64,000 nucleotides of DNA from Stemphylium vesicarium (taxonomy: Eukaryota; Ascomycota; Dothideomycetes; Pleosporales; Pleosporaceae). Below the pieces are notes generated by a model that did no database searches, was not told where the DNA came from, and saw nothing but the letters and a program-made list of their open reading frames with translations. Location: the NCBI GenBank assembly GCA_004380135.1, contig QXCR01000054.1, forward strand, positions 1-64,000, in the 5' to 3' direction. This document shows, piece by piece, positions 55,660 to 64,000 of this stretch (position 1 is the stretch's first letter; every line of letters starts with the position of its first letter). Position numbers and translations under genes: made by a program.

Positions 55660-56484
55660 ATGCCCCGATTCCCCCTACGCATCTTTCGCCTACCTTACAC
55701 ACGTGCCGCTCGCCGGCGACGCATGTACACAATGCTCTCAGCGCTTTTCGTGGCGATAACCTTTATTCTACCCTTCTACTTCATCTACAAGCCTCCGAAC
55801 CTTCTGATCCGGTATTTTCAGCAAAAGTGGCCGGACGTGCTATGGCACGTGCCTACCTCTAGTCTTCGACGAGATGGAAAAGAGGTGGAAAAAGTTATTG
55901 CGTTGACCATTGACGATGCGCCGTCGGAATATACGACGGAAATCCTCAAAGTACTAGACGAAAACGAAGCAAGAGCGACTTTCTTTGTCATTGGAGGTCA
56001 GGTCAGCGGACGCGAAATGACACTGCAGACCATGGCCGCAGCCGGCATGGAACTTGGAAATCACGCCATGCACGATGAGCCGTCCCGTTCTTTGTCATCC
56101 TCTACTCTTGACGCAGAAGTCAGAGAAGTGGAAGGCTACATCAATGGAACCTATGACGCTCTTCACCAGCCACATCCCCCGAGGTATTTCAGGCCTGGCT
56201 CAGGCTTCTTCAGTACGAGGATGCGCGCACGGATTAAGGAGATGGGATATCAAATGGTGCTGGGCAGTGTGTATCCGCATGATCCGCAGATTGCTTATCC
56301 TGGGGTGAATGCACGACACGTGTTGAGTATGGTGCGGTCGGGGAGTATCATCATATGTCATGACCGACGAGGGTGGACGGTACCGATGCTGAGGAAGGTG
56401 CTTCCAGAATTGAAGAGAAGGGGCTACAAAATCACGACTATCACTGGGTTGTTGGAGGCGGCGGGGCGAAACAAGGCGATCTGA
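55660..56484 (+). CDS. CE4 polysaccharide deacetylase family protein, membrane anchored
   Basis: Single exon, 274 residues from the ATG at 55660; the frame is open further upstream but without a plausible start context. A basic N-terminus (TRAARRRR) precedes one hydrophobic segment, YTMLSALFVAITFILPFYFIY, a type II signal anchor. The NodB-type domain has motif 1 as ALTIDDAPSEYT (usual TFDDGP), ATFFVIGGQV, motif 2 ELGNHAMHDEPS with two metal-binding His, motif 3 RYFRPGSGFFSTRM and motif 5 SIIICHDR. The Asp pair, the two His and the Arg are present. Family members deacetylate chitin or other N-acetylated glycans in the wall. Substrate is not indicated. The Ile and Ala in motif 1 are departures from the consensus. 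Confidence 0.85.
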   Translation: MPRFPLRIFRLPYTRAARRRRMYTMLSALFVAITFILPFYFIYKPPNLLIRYFQQKWPDVLWHVPTSSLRRDGKEVEKVIALTIDDAPSEYTTEILKVLDENEARATFFVIGGQVSGREMTLQTMAAAGMELGNHAMHDEPSRSLSSSTLDAEVREVEGYINGTYDALHQPHPPRYFRPGSGFFSTRMRARIKEMGYQMVLGSVYPHDPQIAYPGVNARHVLSMVRSGSIIICHDRRGWTVPMLRKVLPELKRRGYKITTITGLLEAAGRNKAI

Positions 56485-56838
56485 AACAGCTAAGAAAGGG
56501 TTACAAAGACTGGGAACTAAGTTGTAAGACAGACTTGTCAATGGAGGGGACCCACGTTTTGTGGTGATGACACAAACAAGGACGGGGGGCGCCGTCTTTC
56601 GCAGCTTCAAATTGACAGGAGCGTACACCCTGGTCTGATACTCTTCCGACTGCGTTCCTTGGGGCTTATTTTGTATCTATAGAGACGGCGCGGTGGAATT
56701 TCACGAGCAAAGGCATTTACCGTGTAAGACGAGGCTGAAGACGCACAAAATGCAAGCTATACAAGACCGAGTGTGCAATTTATAAATCTCAGCATAACAG
56801 GCATGTTGAAATTGAAATCTATTAGCAGCTGGCATCGT
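56485..56838. other. Spacer
   Basis: 3' flanks of the deacetylase gene and of the small pseudogene. No gene is seen. Confidence 0.35.
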
Positions 56839-57141
56839 TCATCCAGTGCAGTGCTTCGCGATATACACTACGATCTGCTTCAACCGTAATGAGGTGGTAT
56901 ACTTTCCCAACACATACATGCGGTTTTGCAGGGCGTCTTGGAGATACTTAAAGCTCGGCTGAATATTATCGGGGATCAGACCATGAAGCAGCGGCCCAAA
57001 GAATTTCTTCTTCTGTTTTCTGATGTCGCGCAACTTGGTCTCTAAGAAAGACAAGTTCTGTTCTCCACGTTGCGCATCCATTTGGAGATACTAGGCTTTC
57101 GCTGCGAGTATGAAGAATATACTCAGCAGTGCAATTTTCAT
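56839..57141 (-). pseudogene. Small secreted-protein gene with stop codon right after the signal peptide
   Basis: On the minus strand an ATG at 57139-57141 begins a 16-residue hydrophobic signal-like sequence (MKIALLSIFFILAAKA). The next codon is TAG (57091-57093). The same frame then stays open for about 83 codons to 56839 with a charged, helical sequence (EQNLSFLETKLRDIRKQKKKF, IPDNIQPSFKYLQDAL) and a single Cys near the end. A signal peptide followed directly by an open frame in phase suggests a former small secreted protein. CAG to TAG by one C-to-T change would explain the stop. An alternative is that translation starts at the Met at 57081, without the signal, or that an unseen intron removes the stop. 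No family is recognised. Confidence 0.4.
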
Positions 57142-57394
57142 AACCTTTCGCATTTGATGCGTGAAATCAACATTGTCCGTTTCATGTTCGCAAGTGCACT
57201 ATCTCGATTGAGTTAGGGAATGCTAGTGCAGTAATCGACGGCTGGTTGATGCTGCCTGCCCAGGTGCCTGGTGGGCACGTGAGTGCGGGACTAGCGCCAT
57301 CGCGTGCCTTCCACTTGGGCGCGTCATCTCAGTCACCAGGCCTCAACTTCCGCAGAGCGGCGACTCATGCCCACCACATCTGGACACCACGACA

Positions 57395-59339
57395 ATGCCT
57401 GCGTATGTGAAATCTACCCCGCGGGCGCATGTGCGATAAATTGTTTTCTCGCCGTAACCCGACTAATGCTGCTGCAGGCCAGGCGACCAATACAACGGCG
57501 GCAACGTCCAGAACCCATTCGAAGAACGCGTCGTGAACGGCTTCACCGCAACGGAAATCGCGACATTACAGAGCAGATTAAATAAGCAACTTGGTCCCGA
57601 GTACATATCGCAGCGACCGGGTAATGGCGGTGGCAGAGTGGCGTACCTGGAGGGGAATAAGGCGATAGCACTTGCGAATGAGGTGTTTGGGTTCAATGGC
57701 TGGTCGAGCTCACTGGGGCAAGTGCAAATCGACTACGTATGTTTTTGCGTCTCTCGCAGGTCGGACAAAAGTTAACAAGGGCAGGTCGATGAGCATCAGA
57801 ACGGCAAAGTCAGCTTGGGTCTCTCAATAGTAGTGAGGATCACATTGAAAGACGGTACATACCACGAAGTACATCTATCTGCTGGTAATATTCCAACACA
57901 TGTTAACACGCCGCTAGGACATCGGTTACGGCTCAATAGAGAACGGCAAAGGCAAGGCGGCATCATTTGAGAAGGCCAAGAAAGAGGCAGCCACAGATGG
58001 ATTGAAACGTTCCCTACGCACTTTCGGCAATGTTCTCGGCAACTGTCTATACGACAAAGAGTACTTGAAGAAAGTTCAGGCTATGAAGGTCAAGCCCATC
58101 AAGTTTCAGGAAGACAATCTTTACCGACATGTTGACTTTGCTCCACCGCCCGAACCCGAAGCACAAGCCCTAGTAAAGGCAGAGCCTCAAAAGATGCCAA
58201 TGAGGCCAAACCAGGTTCTCCGAACGCGTACCGATCACCTCAATAACGAATCCTTTGGCGCCGATTTCGACGACGAAGCCGACGAGAATCTGTTTGATGG
58301 CGTTTATGTTAGTGAGGGGCACGGCGATGAGTTCTCCTTTTCAGAAACGCTCTCTGCACCAGATACTACAGGACCACGATCTGTTCAACCAGCGAAGCCG
58401 AATGGTGTACCGTCTGCTCGCACATCACCCGTCAGGAATATAGGGCCCCCTCGTCAACCGAATGGTAGGCCTGTACAAGCTGGTCGTGGCCAACCCGTAG
58501 CACAACAGCAGCCTCCACCCAACCAAGCACCAGGAAGACCCCAACCCCAACTTCAAAATGGACGCCAACCGCAGACGCCAGTCCAACAGCAACCACGGCC
58601 TATGCAAAATGGCGGGCGCATGCCTCCACCCGCCATAGAAAATGGAGCCGGTCCAAGGCCTGTTGGACAACAACCCCCGAACCAACAAGTTTCGAACAAT
58701 CAACCTCTCCGTCCTACACCTCCCCAGGCTCAGCAACCACCTAACCAACAGCGTCCAGGGCCACAAGGTCAACCAGCGACAACGCCCAACGCCAACCCAG
58801 CAGCTCCCAACCCACGGCCTGTCGGTTTCGTGACCTCACGCGCAGCCGAACTCCTCCAAGCATCCGAAACACCGTCATTAAATAACATTCCACAATTCAA
58901 CCCCAACGCCGACTCACCCATTCCAAAGGAAAAGCGCACCCCCGGCGTTGACCACGCGAGTAGTAGACCGATCAAACGCGAAGCAGTCGGCGCTCCCCCA
59001 GCCCCTCAGCCTCCTCCCCAACGGCCCGGTGTCACATTAGCAGGTTCCTTCAACCGTCCCAACATTGTAAATCCGCATCTCGATGCCAACCGGCGCATCG
59101 GTATGCCAGGTGCACCCGGCTACGCCATGAGCCCCAGTTCGAACCGTGGCGCATACAAGCCACCTACATTCGCCAACGGAGCTGGGCCGAACGGCATGAA
59201 GAGGGAAAGAGCAGCGCTGCAGGATGTCAGTAACGTGGGTACAAACGGCAATGCAGCTGCCGAGGGCCCAGACGCAAAGAAGCAAAAGGTCGATACCCCG
59301 GGTACGGAGAACAACGGTGGTGGTACTGTGAATGCGTAG
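57395..59339 (+). CDS. RAD52: RAD52 homologous recombination protein
   Basis: Four exons: 57395-57402 (only 8 nt), 57478-57736, 57785-57868 and 57918-59339, giving 590 residues. The N-terminus MPAPGDQ is formed across the first intron. The Rad52 core at residues 17-180 has NPFEERV, TATEIATLQSRLNKQLGPEYISQRPGNGGGRVAYLEGNKAIALANEVFGFNGWSS in two blocks, VSLGLSIVVRITLKDGTYHEDIGYG, and FEKAKKEAATDGLKRSLRTFGNVLGNCLYDKEYL at its end. This domain forms the ring that anneals single strands. The long C-terminal part is Pro/Gln/Asn-rich and disordered and carries basic clusters. Yeast Rad52 also loads Rad51 via its C-terminal part. The tail ends with a KKQK nuclear-localisation-like motif. Confidence 0.95.
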
Positions 59340-60056
59340 ATATGTGATGGTGGCTCTGGGGTCGCGAGGAAGAATTTTCTACATCATTATTCATGATGAG
59401 CAAGGTGTTTGGGCGATTGAGGAGTACGGCGTTTGGCGTTTTACTTTTGTAAAAAGGGTATGAAGGGAACTCTGTAAGAGTCGTATAGGCGATGCACTTA
59501 TTGGGAGGATTATAAAGCATGTATGCCACATGCCTCGGGGCCAATGATTAATTTTACCAAGTTATAAATTTTCAGAAACATGTCTTACATTTACACATGC
59601 ATGACAAGCTACTGGACATCTTATGAAGAATTTAGCATCACTCTGTTCCATGCGTAGGGTTTTTTGGTCTTGGTTTCTTGATAGTAACTATTTATTCATT
59701 TCCTTGAAAACGCCAGATGGGAGACCAAGAAGCGCTAATGCAAAGGACACTGGAAATACAAGAGAGAGAAAACACGTGATATCTTCTGACGCGTCGTTGT
59801 GACGAGGAAAGGGTTCGAGAGAGAAGAGAGATATGATGGATTAATCGCTTGGGGTTCTTCGTTCGCGCTTCCGTCTCTAATCTTCACTTCCACCACCACC
59901 ACCACCACCACCTTTTCACTGGCTACTCCTCGTTCTTAATAACAAGACACCGCCAGCACCCCTACGCAGCGTATCAAAAAAAAAGACAAGACGAGGAAAA
60001 AAAGGATCGGAAACAAGAAAGATAACTCCCTAGGCATGCAAGCCAGCCTAAGGAAT
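59340..60056. other. Convergent 3' region of RAD52 and RAE1
   Basis: About 720 nt with no gene. A (CCA)n tract lies at about 59890-59911, and poly-A/T runs near 59976-60003 fit 3' UTR sequence. Confidence 0.4.
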
Positions 60057-61279
60057 TTACCTCTTCTTACTTCCAGGCCTAGGTTTACACTCCTCGCCCA
60101 AAATCGGGTGAAGCTTAATCTTGATGGGATACTGCGCGGTGTTACCGCCATAGCCCTTACTCCAATCATAGCTGACAGCATAGGCAAAGATATTGCCGTC
60201 CTTGGAGAAGCCGGTAGCGACGATGCTGCCGCCGACTTCGGGGTATCCCTTGAGGCGGTGTTTGGCGTCCTTGTCCCAGAAGTGGAAGGTGCCGTCTGAG
60301 CCAGCGGTGGAAAAGGTGCCGTGTTGGGGGTGGAAGGAGATTGCGTTTACTGAGTAGACTTTTGCGGTTTCGCGGGCGGTGGGGTCGGGTTGGCGGTGGC
60401 ATTTGAAGGAGAAGTTGAGGCTGGGAGGGAGTGTTAGATTGGTGTTAGAATTGGATGGGGGGGTTGGGGTTGGGGTTGGGGTTGGATGGGATGGCTTGCC
60501 TGGTATCTTTCTCCTCGACGTATTGAATGGCGCATCGGCCTTCGATGGAGCCGACGGCGAAACCGGTGGCGTCGGTGAAGCAGCTCACGACTCTTGTTTG
60601 CCACTTGAGCGGGCTGGTGATGGTCTTGTAGATGGTTGTTGGGTTGGTTAAGTTCACCATGTGGATGTGACGCTCTGCTGTCGCAATGACGAGCAGCTGG
60701 TCCTTGACATCCATGCTGTAGACGCGCTCCTGGCACTGCAGAGTGCCGACGGGTTCAGCGCCCTGCAGGTCCCAGAACTTTACTGTCTTGTCCCATGAAC
60801 CAGTTGCGACGTAGTCTTTACCGCCGGTCTGGAACCAGCGTACGCACTTGATGCCGCTCTCGTGTGCTTTGGCTTGTTGGGCGGGGACAGTGCCGCTGGC
60901 TGGGGCGGTGCGGAAGTCGACAATGTTGAGCATGCCTGTCGAGTCGCCGGCTGCTATGCGTGTGCCGTCCTGATTTATGTTAGCATTCTATCGGTATTGC
61001 TCATTGATTGCATAGACGTACCTTTGACCATCCCAATCCAAGAACATGACCCTGGCATTCGAACATCCACTTTCCCACTGCGCCGTTGTTGCCGACCTCG
61101 TATATGTAGACCTTCTTGTCCCAGCTTCCTACGGCGAGGAAGTCGTTTGTCGGCGAAAACTGGAGGTCGGATATGCTGTCGCTGGGCACTTGACCGGCTG
61201 GTACTTCGACATCTTTGCTGGTGTCGCCCGTTGTAGAGCTTGTGGACGCAGGCGCCGCGGCTTGACCGAATAGCGCCAT
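60057..61279 (-). CDS. RAE1: RAE1/GLE2 WD40 mRNA-export factor
   Basis: Three minus-strand exons, 61022-61279, 60500-60969 and 60057-60420, give 363 residues. It folds as a seven-bladed propeller: DLQFSPTNDFLAVGSWDKKVYIYEV, GHVLGLGWSK, IAAGDSTGMLNIVDFR, VRWFQTGGKDYVATGSWDKTVKFWDL, RCAIQYVEEK and FSTAGSDGTFHFWDKDAKHRL. The C-terminus is GEECKPRPGSKKR, typical for Rae1. Rae1/Gle2 binds the Nup98 GLEBS motif at nuclear pores and acts in mRNA export and mitosis. The second intron (60421-60499) uses a GC donor, AG|GCAAGC, instead of GT; it is the only join that keeps the frame. It diverges from nothing obvious at its left, and RAD52 converges on it. Confidence 0.94.
60421..60499 (-). other. GC-AG intron of RAE1 containing TTGGGG-type minisatellite
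   Basis: The 79 nt intron has donor GCAAGC and acceptor CCCAG on the minus strand. Inside, the plus strand reads four copies of a GGGGTT unit (about 60458-60482), so the transcript carries CCCCAA repeats. The join restores the RAE1 frame (AGC, then CTC AAC). Confidence 0.8.
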
Positions 61280-62459
61280 CTCTTGTGATTATATGGGGAT
61301 TGCTGCGCGCGTCGAGTTGTCGTGTTGTCTAGTTGTGGAGCTTTGCGCGAGCTGCAACAGTGGAAGCCGCGGTGGTTTGGCAGCGAAAATACTCGAGCGC
61401 GTTCGATGGGGAGAATTGGGGGCGCGACAAAGAATCCACGAGCTGGAGGGGGTGACAGTGAATGCAGCGCTACGAAACGTCCAGTGACTTCTTATGTTCT
61501 TCACCTCCAAACGCGCCTTAGCAAAGAAAGAGCGGCCGCACCAAAGCTTCCCAGGCACCCTTGCAGGCACCAGTCCGCTCTCTGCCTAGCGTGCATGGAG
61601 CCCGGCCCTACTATCACCCGGCTCCATCTAAAAACTTTCCGCACCCGACCTGCTTTCTTCTCCCAACGTTCCTCGCTCGAAGAATCGCAACGAAGCTTAC
61701 GCACAGAGCGCATTCACTGCGTCTCTTTTCTCACGCTTTGGGAGAAAGTCCCCGGACATCGATCTTCACGATCGCATTTTCAGAAACGAACCGCCATAGA
61801 AGCCGCGGCTTCCATCACCGCCTACGACTCTTTCCGCATCTCTTTATCCGCTTGCACTCTTTTTCGTCGGCTTTTCCAACGCTGTGGGTGGAGGGGCTGG
61901 CACCTGGATGATGATATGAGTCCGTTGGCTACCTTGCTCGCATGCCTAGGGCTTGTTGAGGAATGAGAGGAGGAGGGAGACATCGGGAAGCGCCAGGTGT
62001 GGAGGGTCATCTCGTCCAGTTCATGGTTATGCGATTGCCTTTCCTACACTTTGGTAATACAAGGTGTTTTGGGGGTAACTCAATGGGGCTTATTCTTGAG
62101 GCGAGGAACGTTCATTCCCAAACACTTTTTCGGATCTGAGGGTAGACGCTCCCCGGCTCTGCTGGGGCTGACGGGCTACATCGCGCTTGGTCGAACAAGC
62201 CAGGTTCAACAGCCATACAAAGGTTCACATGATGAGAAGAATGGAAATAGAGTCAAGCTCTGAGGCTGTCTGAATCCCAAAGTGGTAGGACGGCCTTTGC
62301 TGAATTTTCTACGACGGTATCTGATGAACCTCATGGCTTACATAGTTTTGCTCTGAATCAATGAAATATATGTCAATGAACTGTGCGCTTCCTATCCTTT
62401 GAGTGGTATCATTCATCTTCTGTGAAGCTGCTCTTGCGTTTACATGTATCATTCATAGC
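61280..62459. other. Spacer between RAE1 and guanylate kinase
   Basis: About 1.2 kb. The promoter of RAE1 lies at the left and the 3' flank of guanylate kinase at the right. The plus-strand frame at 61322-61966 (214 codons) has no motif and an overlapping open frame on its other strand, so it is not called. Confidence 0.35.
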
Positions 62460-63296
62460 TCATGCGTCGGTACTGACGATAAAGTCCCTGACCTCCTTGT
62501 AGGCCTTGTCCAAGTCCTCGTTGATAACAATCTTGTCATGCGGCGCCTCTCCACTGTGCGCAAACTCCATCTCGACCTTGGCCTGATTAAGCCTCTTGAG
62601 AATAGCCTCCTCCTTGTCCGTCGCCCGACTCCTCAGACGCTGCTCCAAAACCTCCATGGACGGCGGCTGCAGGAATAAGAACCGCGGGCGGGGGAATGTG
62701 GGATGGTTTGCGACTTGCTTGACACCCTGAATGTTCTTGTTAGCTATGCGCTCCTCTTGAGACAATGTGTTGATACAAACCTCCATCTCAATATCCAGAA
62801 TGCAAATCTGACCCTTCTCCGCAATGTCGTTGACTGCCTTGACACTGGTTCCGTAGTGGTTTCCTCCAAACTGCGCATGCTCCACGAAACCCTTCTTCTC
62901 TACCAAGTCCAAGAACTCTTCCTTGGTGACAAAGTAGTATTCCTTGCCATTCTGCTCGGTGCCTCGGGGTCCTCGTGTCGTGTGCGAGATGCTGAAGCCG
63001 AATTTGCCAGGGAACTCTTCGAAGAGGCGGGAAAGAATCGTAGACTTGCCAGCACCAGACGGGCCGCTGATTACGATAGGCTGGTTCGCGGAGAGGGCGT
63101 CTTTGGAGACGGTCACAGTATCGGTGGGAGCCATGGTGGAAGCTTGGTGGGTGAAAGCGCGCGGGGGAGAGGATTTGTATGTGCTTTGAAAGAGCTTGGT
63201 GGTGGGCTTGGGCAGTGAGGAATGAGTCACTTGCAATACACGGCTTCGCGAATCAATCAACAGGCTTCTGGATACCCGAGAGAGAATCAATGGCAT
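62460..63296 (-). CDS. GUK1: Guanylate kinase, with optional mitochondrial-type N-terminal extension
   Basis: Exons 62781-63296 and 62460-62726; the intron of 54 nt is a multiple of three with no stop. The kinase converts GMP and ATP to GDP and ADP. The P loop is ISGPSGAGKSTILSRL, and GMP-binding residues occur in SHTTRGPRGTEQNGKEYYFV, HAQFGGNHYGTSV and ILDIEME. The C-terminal lid shows RLRSRATDKEEAILKRL. Two ATGs are possible: 63134 (about 206 residues, cytosolic size like yeast Guk1) and 63296 (about 260 residues). The longer form begins with a basic, Ser-rich, acid-free stretch (ILSRVSRSLLIDSRSRV), like a mitochondrial presequence. I list the longer form; both may be made. Confidence 0.9.
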   Translation of the reverse strand: MPLILSRVSRSLLIDSRSRVLQVTHSSLPKPTTKLFQSTYKSSPPRAFTHQASTMAPTDTVTVSKDALSANQPIVISGPSGAGKSTILSRLFEEFPGKFGFSISHTTRGPRGTEQNGKEYYFVTKEEFLDLVEKKGFVEHAQFGGNHYGTSVKAVNDIAEKGQICILDIEMEVCINTLSQEERIANKNIQGVKQVANHPTFPRPRFLFLQPPSMEVLEQRLRSRATDKEEAILKRLNQAKVEMEFAHSGEAPHDKIVINEDLDKAYKEVRDFIVSTDA

Positions 63297-63527
63297 CCCG
63301 ATCGTGAGCTGCGACGATGCGGGGTGTTGATTGGCGGTGAAGCTAGGGGTCTTCGGTGTTTGGTGGGGCATGTCCAAGTGGGATGGCGGGCGGGACTGGT
63401 GACATCGCGTTTTCGTGTTTGTACTGACCTCATCGAGCCTGGAAATTAGCCTTTTCGCTTTCCCCCCAAACTTTGCCCATGTTTCGATAACTGTACACGA
63501 AGAATGCTCTAGGGCTTACCAGTCATT
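63297..63527. other. Divergent promoter between guanylate kinase and SKI8-like gene
   Basis: Short spacer; the frame of the guanylate kinase extension is open to 63377. No other feature is seen. Confidence 0.35.
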
Positions 63528-64000
63528 ATGGTAAATTTCTGTGAATTCATGTGTGGTAGCTTCGGTGCTGACAATGTCTAGTCGAAACAGTACCTTACCC
63601 TCCATACGGTCGACTCGGCGCATCCGAAAGCGAGCGATGTCTTTGCTGTTGCGCCCACTAGCACGCAGCTCCTTTCAGCTTCTGGCGCAAGCAGCATCAA
63701 CGTCTACGACACTACTCAGACCGACTTTCCCGTTATTCAAACACTAGACAAGGCGCATCCGCTCGGCATTCACCATCTGGTAACCGCGCGGGAAGAGAAG
63801 GCACGTCGGGCTGCGAGTGCTGGCTTCGAAGGCAAAGTCAAGATATGGAGCCAGAGCGAAGAGGGTGTATGGACTGAGGACGGAGAGATTGTTGGTGGGT
63901 ACGCCTTGCGCTTTCTTTGCCATCGCAACATCGTCATGGAAGTGACTGGGACGGGTACTGACGTAGATTGTAGACCAGAACAAGCCAGGTGAGATATGGG
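63528..64000 (+). CDS. SKI8: SKI8-like WD40 protein, 5' part only (cut by window end)
   Basis: Exon 1 appears to consist of the ATG alone (63528-63530), followed by a 51 nt intron (GTAAAT...GTCTAG), exon 2 63582-63894, a 79 nt intron, and the start of exon 3 at 63974. The readable protein begins MSKQYLTLHTVDSAHPKA and goes on with DVFAVAPTSTQLLSASGAS, INVYDTT, LGIHHLVTA and AASAGFEGKVKIWS; the junction gives EIVDQNKPGEIW. This is the pattern of Ski8/Rec14 WD40 proteins, which scaffold the Ski complex in 3'-5' mRNA decay and act in meiotic recombination. The rest of the propeller lies beyond the window. The single-codon first exon is inferred from the splice signals and the SKQYL-type start. 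Confidence 0.72.

Noticed and set aside
61322..61966. 214-codon plus-strand frame
   Set aside because: Composition is unlike neighbouring genes, it lies across the RAE1 promoter, and no family is recognised.

Overview
The window is chromosomal DNA of a filamentous ascomycete (Pezizomycotina), most likely a Dothideomycete of the Pleosporales type. The evidence is the gene set (Rho1, Ufd2, Rad52, Rae1, Ndc1, Ccz1, Pep12-type syntaxin, mevalonate diphosphate decarboxylase), the many 45-80 nt introns with GTANGT donors, C/GCTAAC branch points and NAG acceptors, and the RAD52 exon structure. Genes lie on both strands with short spacers and no operons. I built the exon models by joining reading frames at splice motifs and checking phase, so splice coordinates are inferences from sequence alone.

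Left part (1-24 kb) is dense housekeeping DNA: COA1-like cytochrome oxidase assembly factor (+), a four-helix membrane protein (-), a PHD-finger protein (-), a SCY1/CEX1 pseudokinase (+), an AIM19-like small membrane protein (-), an HLJ1-like ER J-protein (+), a CYT2-type cytochrome heme lyase (-), mevalonate diphosphate decarboxylase (+), a BTB protein (-), a PEP12-type syntaxin (-), nucleoporin NDC1 (+) and a GPI-type aspartyl protease (+).

Middle part (24-43 kb): RHO1 (-) and UFD2 (+) diverge around a (GCT)18 tract; CCZ1 (-) and mitochondrial FMT1 (+) diverge from a short promoter. At 36.3-40.4 kb are two head-to-head decayed genes: one resembling the N-terminal part of fungal STAND/NLR-like proteins, with frameshifts and stops, and one of a fungal accessory family ending in a RING finger, with two in-frame stops. 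An intron-containing tRNA-Asn(GTT) and a DMT/EamA transporter follow.

Right part (43-64 kb) mixes gene-poor blocks (about 43-46.8, 49.5-52.2 and 53-55.7 kb) with a PNGase A-like amidase, a small unknown protein, a DUF1279/FAM210 protein, a CE4 polysaccharide deacetylase, a small secreted-protein gene broken just after its signal peptide, RAD52, RAE1, guanylate kinase, and the 5' end of a SKI8-like WD40 gene that runs off the window.

Functional themes are ordinary cell biology: nuclear pore and mRNA export (NDC1, RAE1, CEX1), endolysosomal fusion (CCZ1, PEP12), mitochondrial assembly and translation (COA1, CYT2, AIM19, FMT1, FAM210), and wall integrity (RHO1, aspartyl protease, deacetylase). 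The accessory, decaying material at 36-40 kb and 57 kb is the least routine part.
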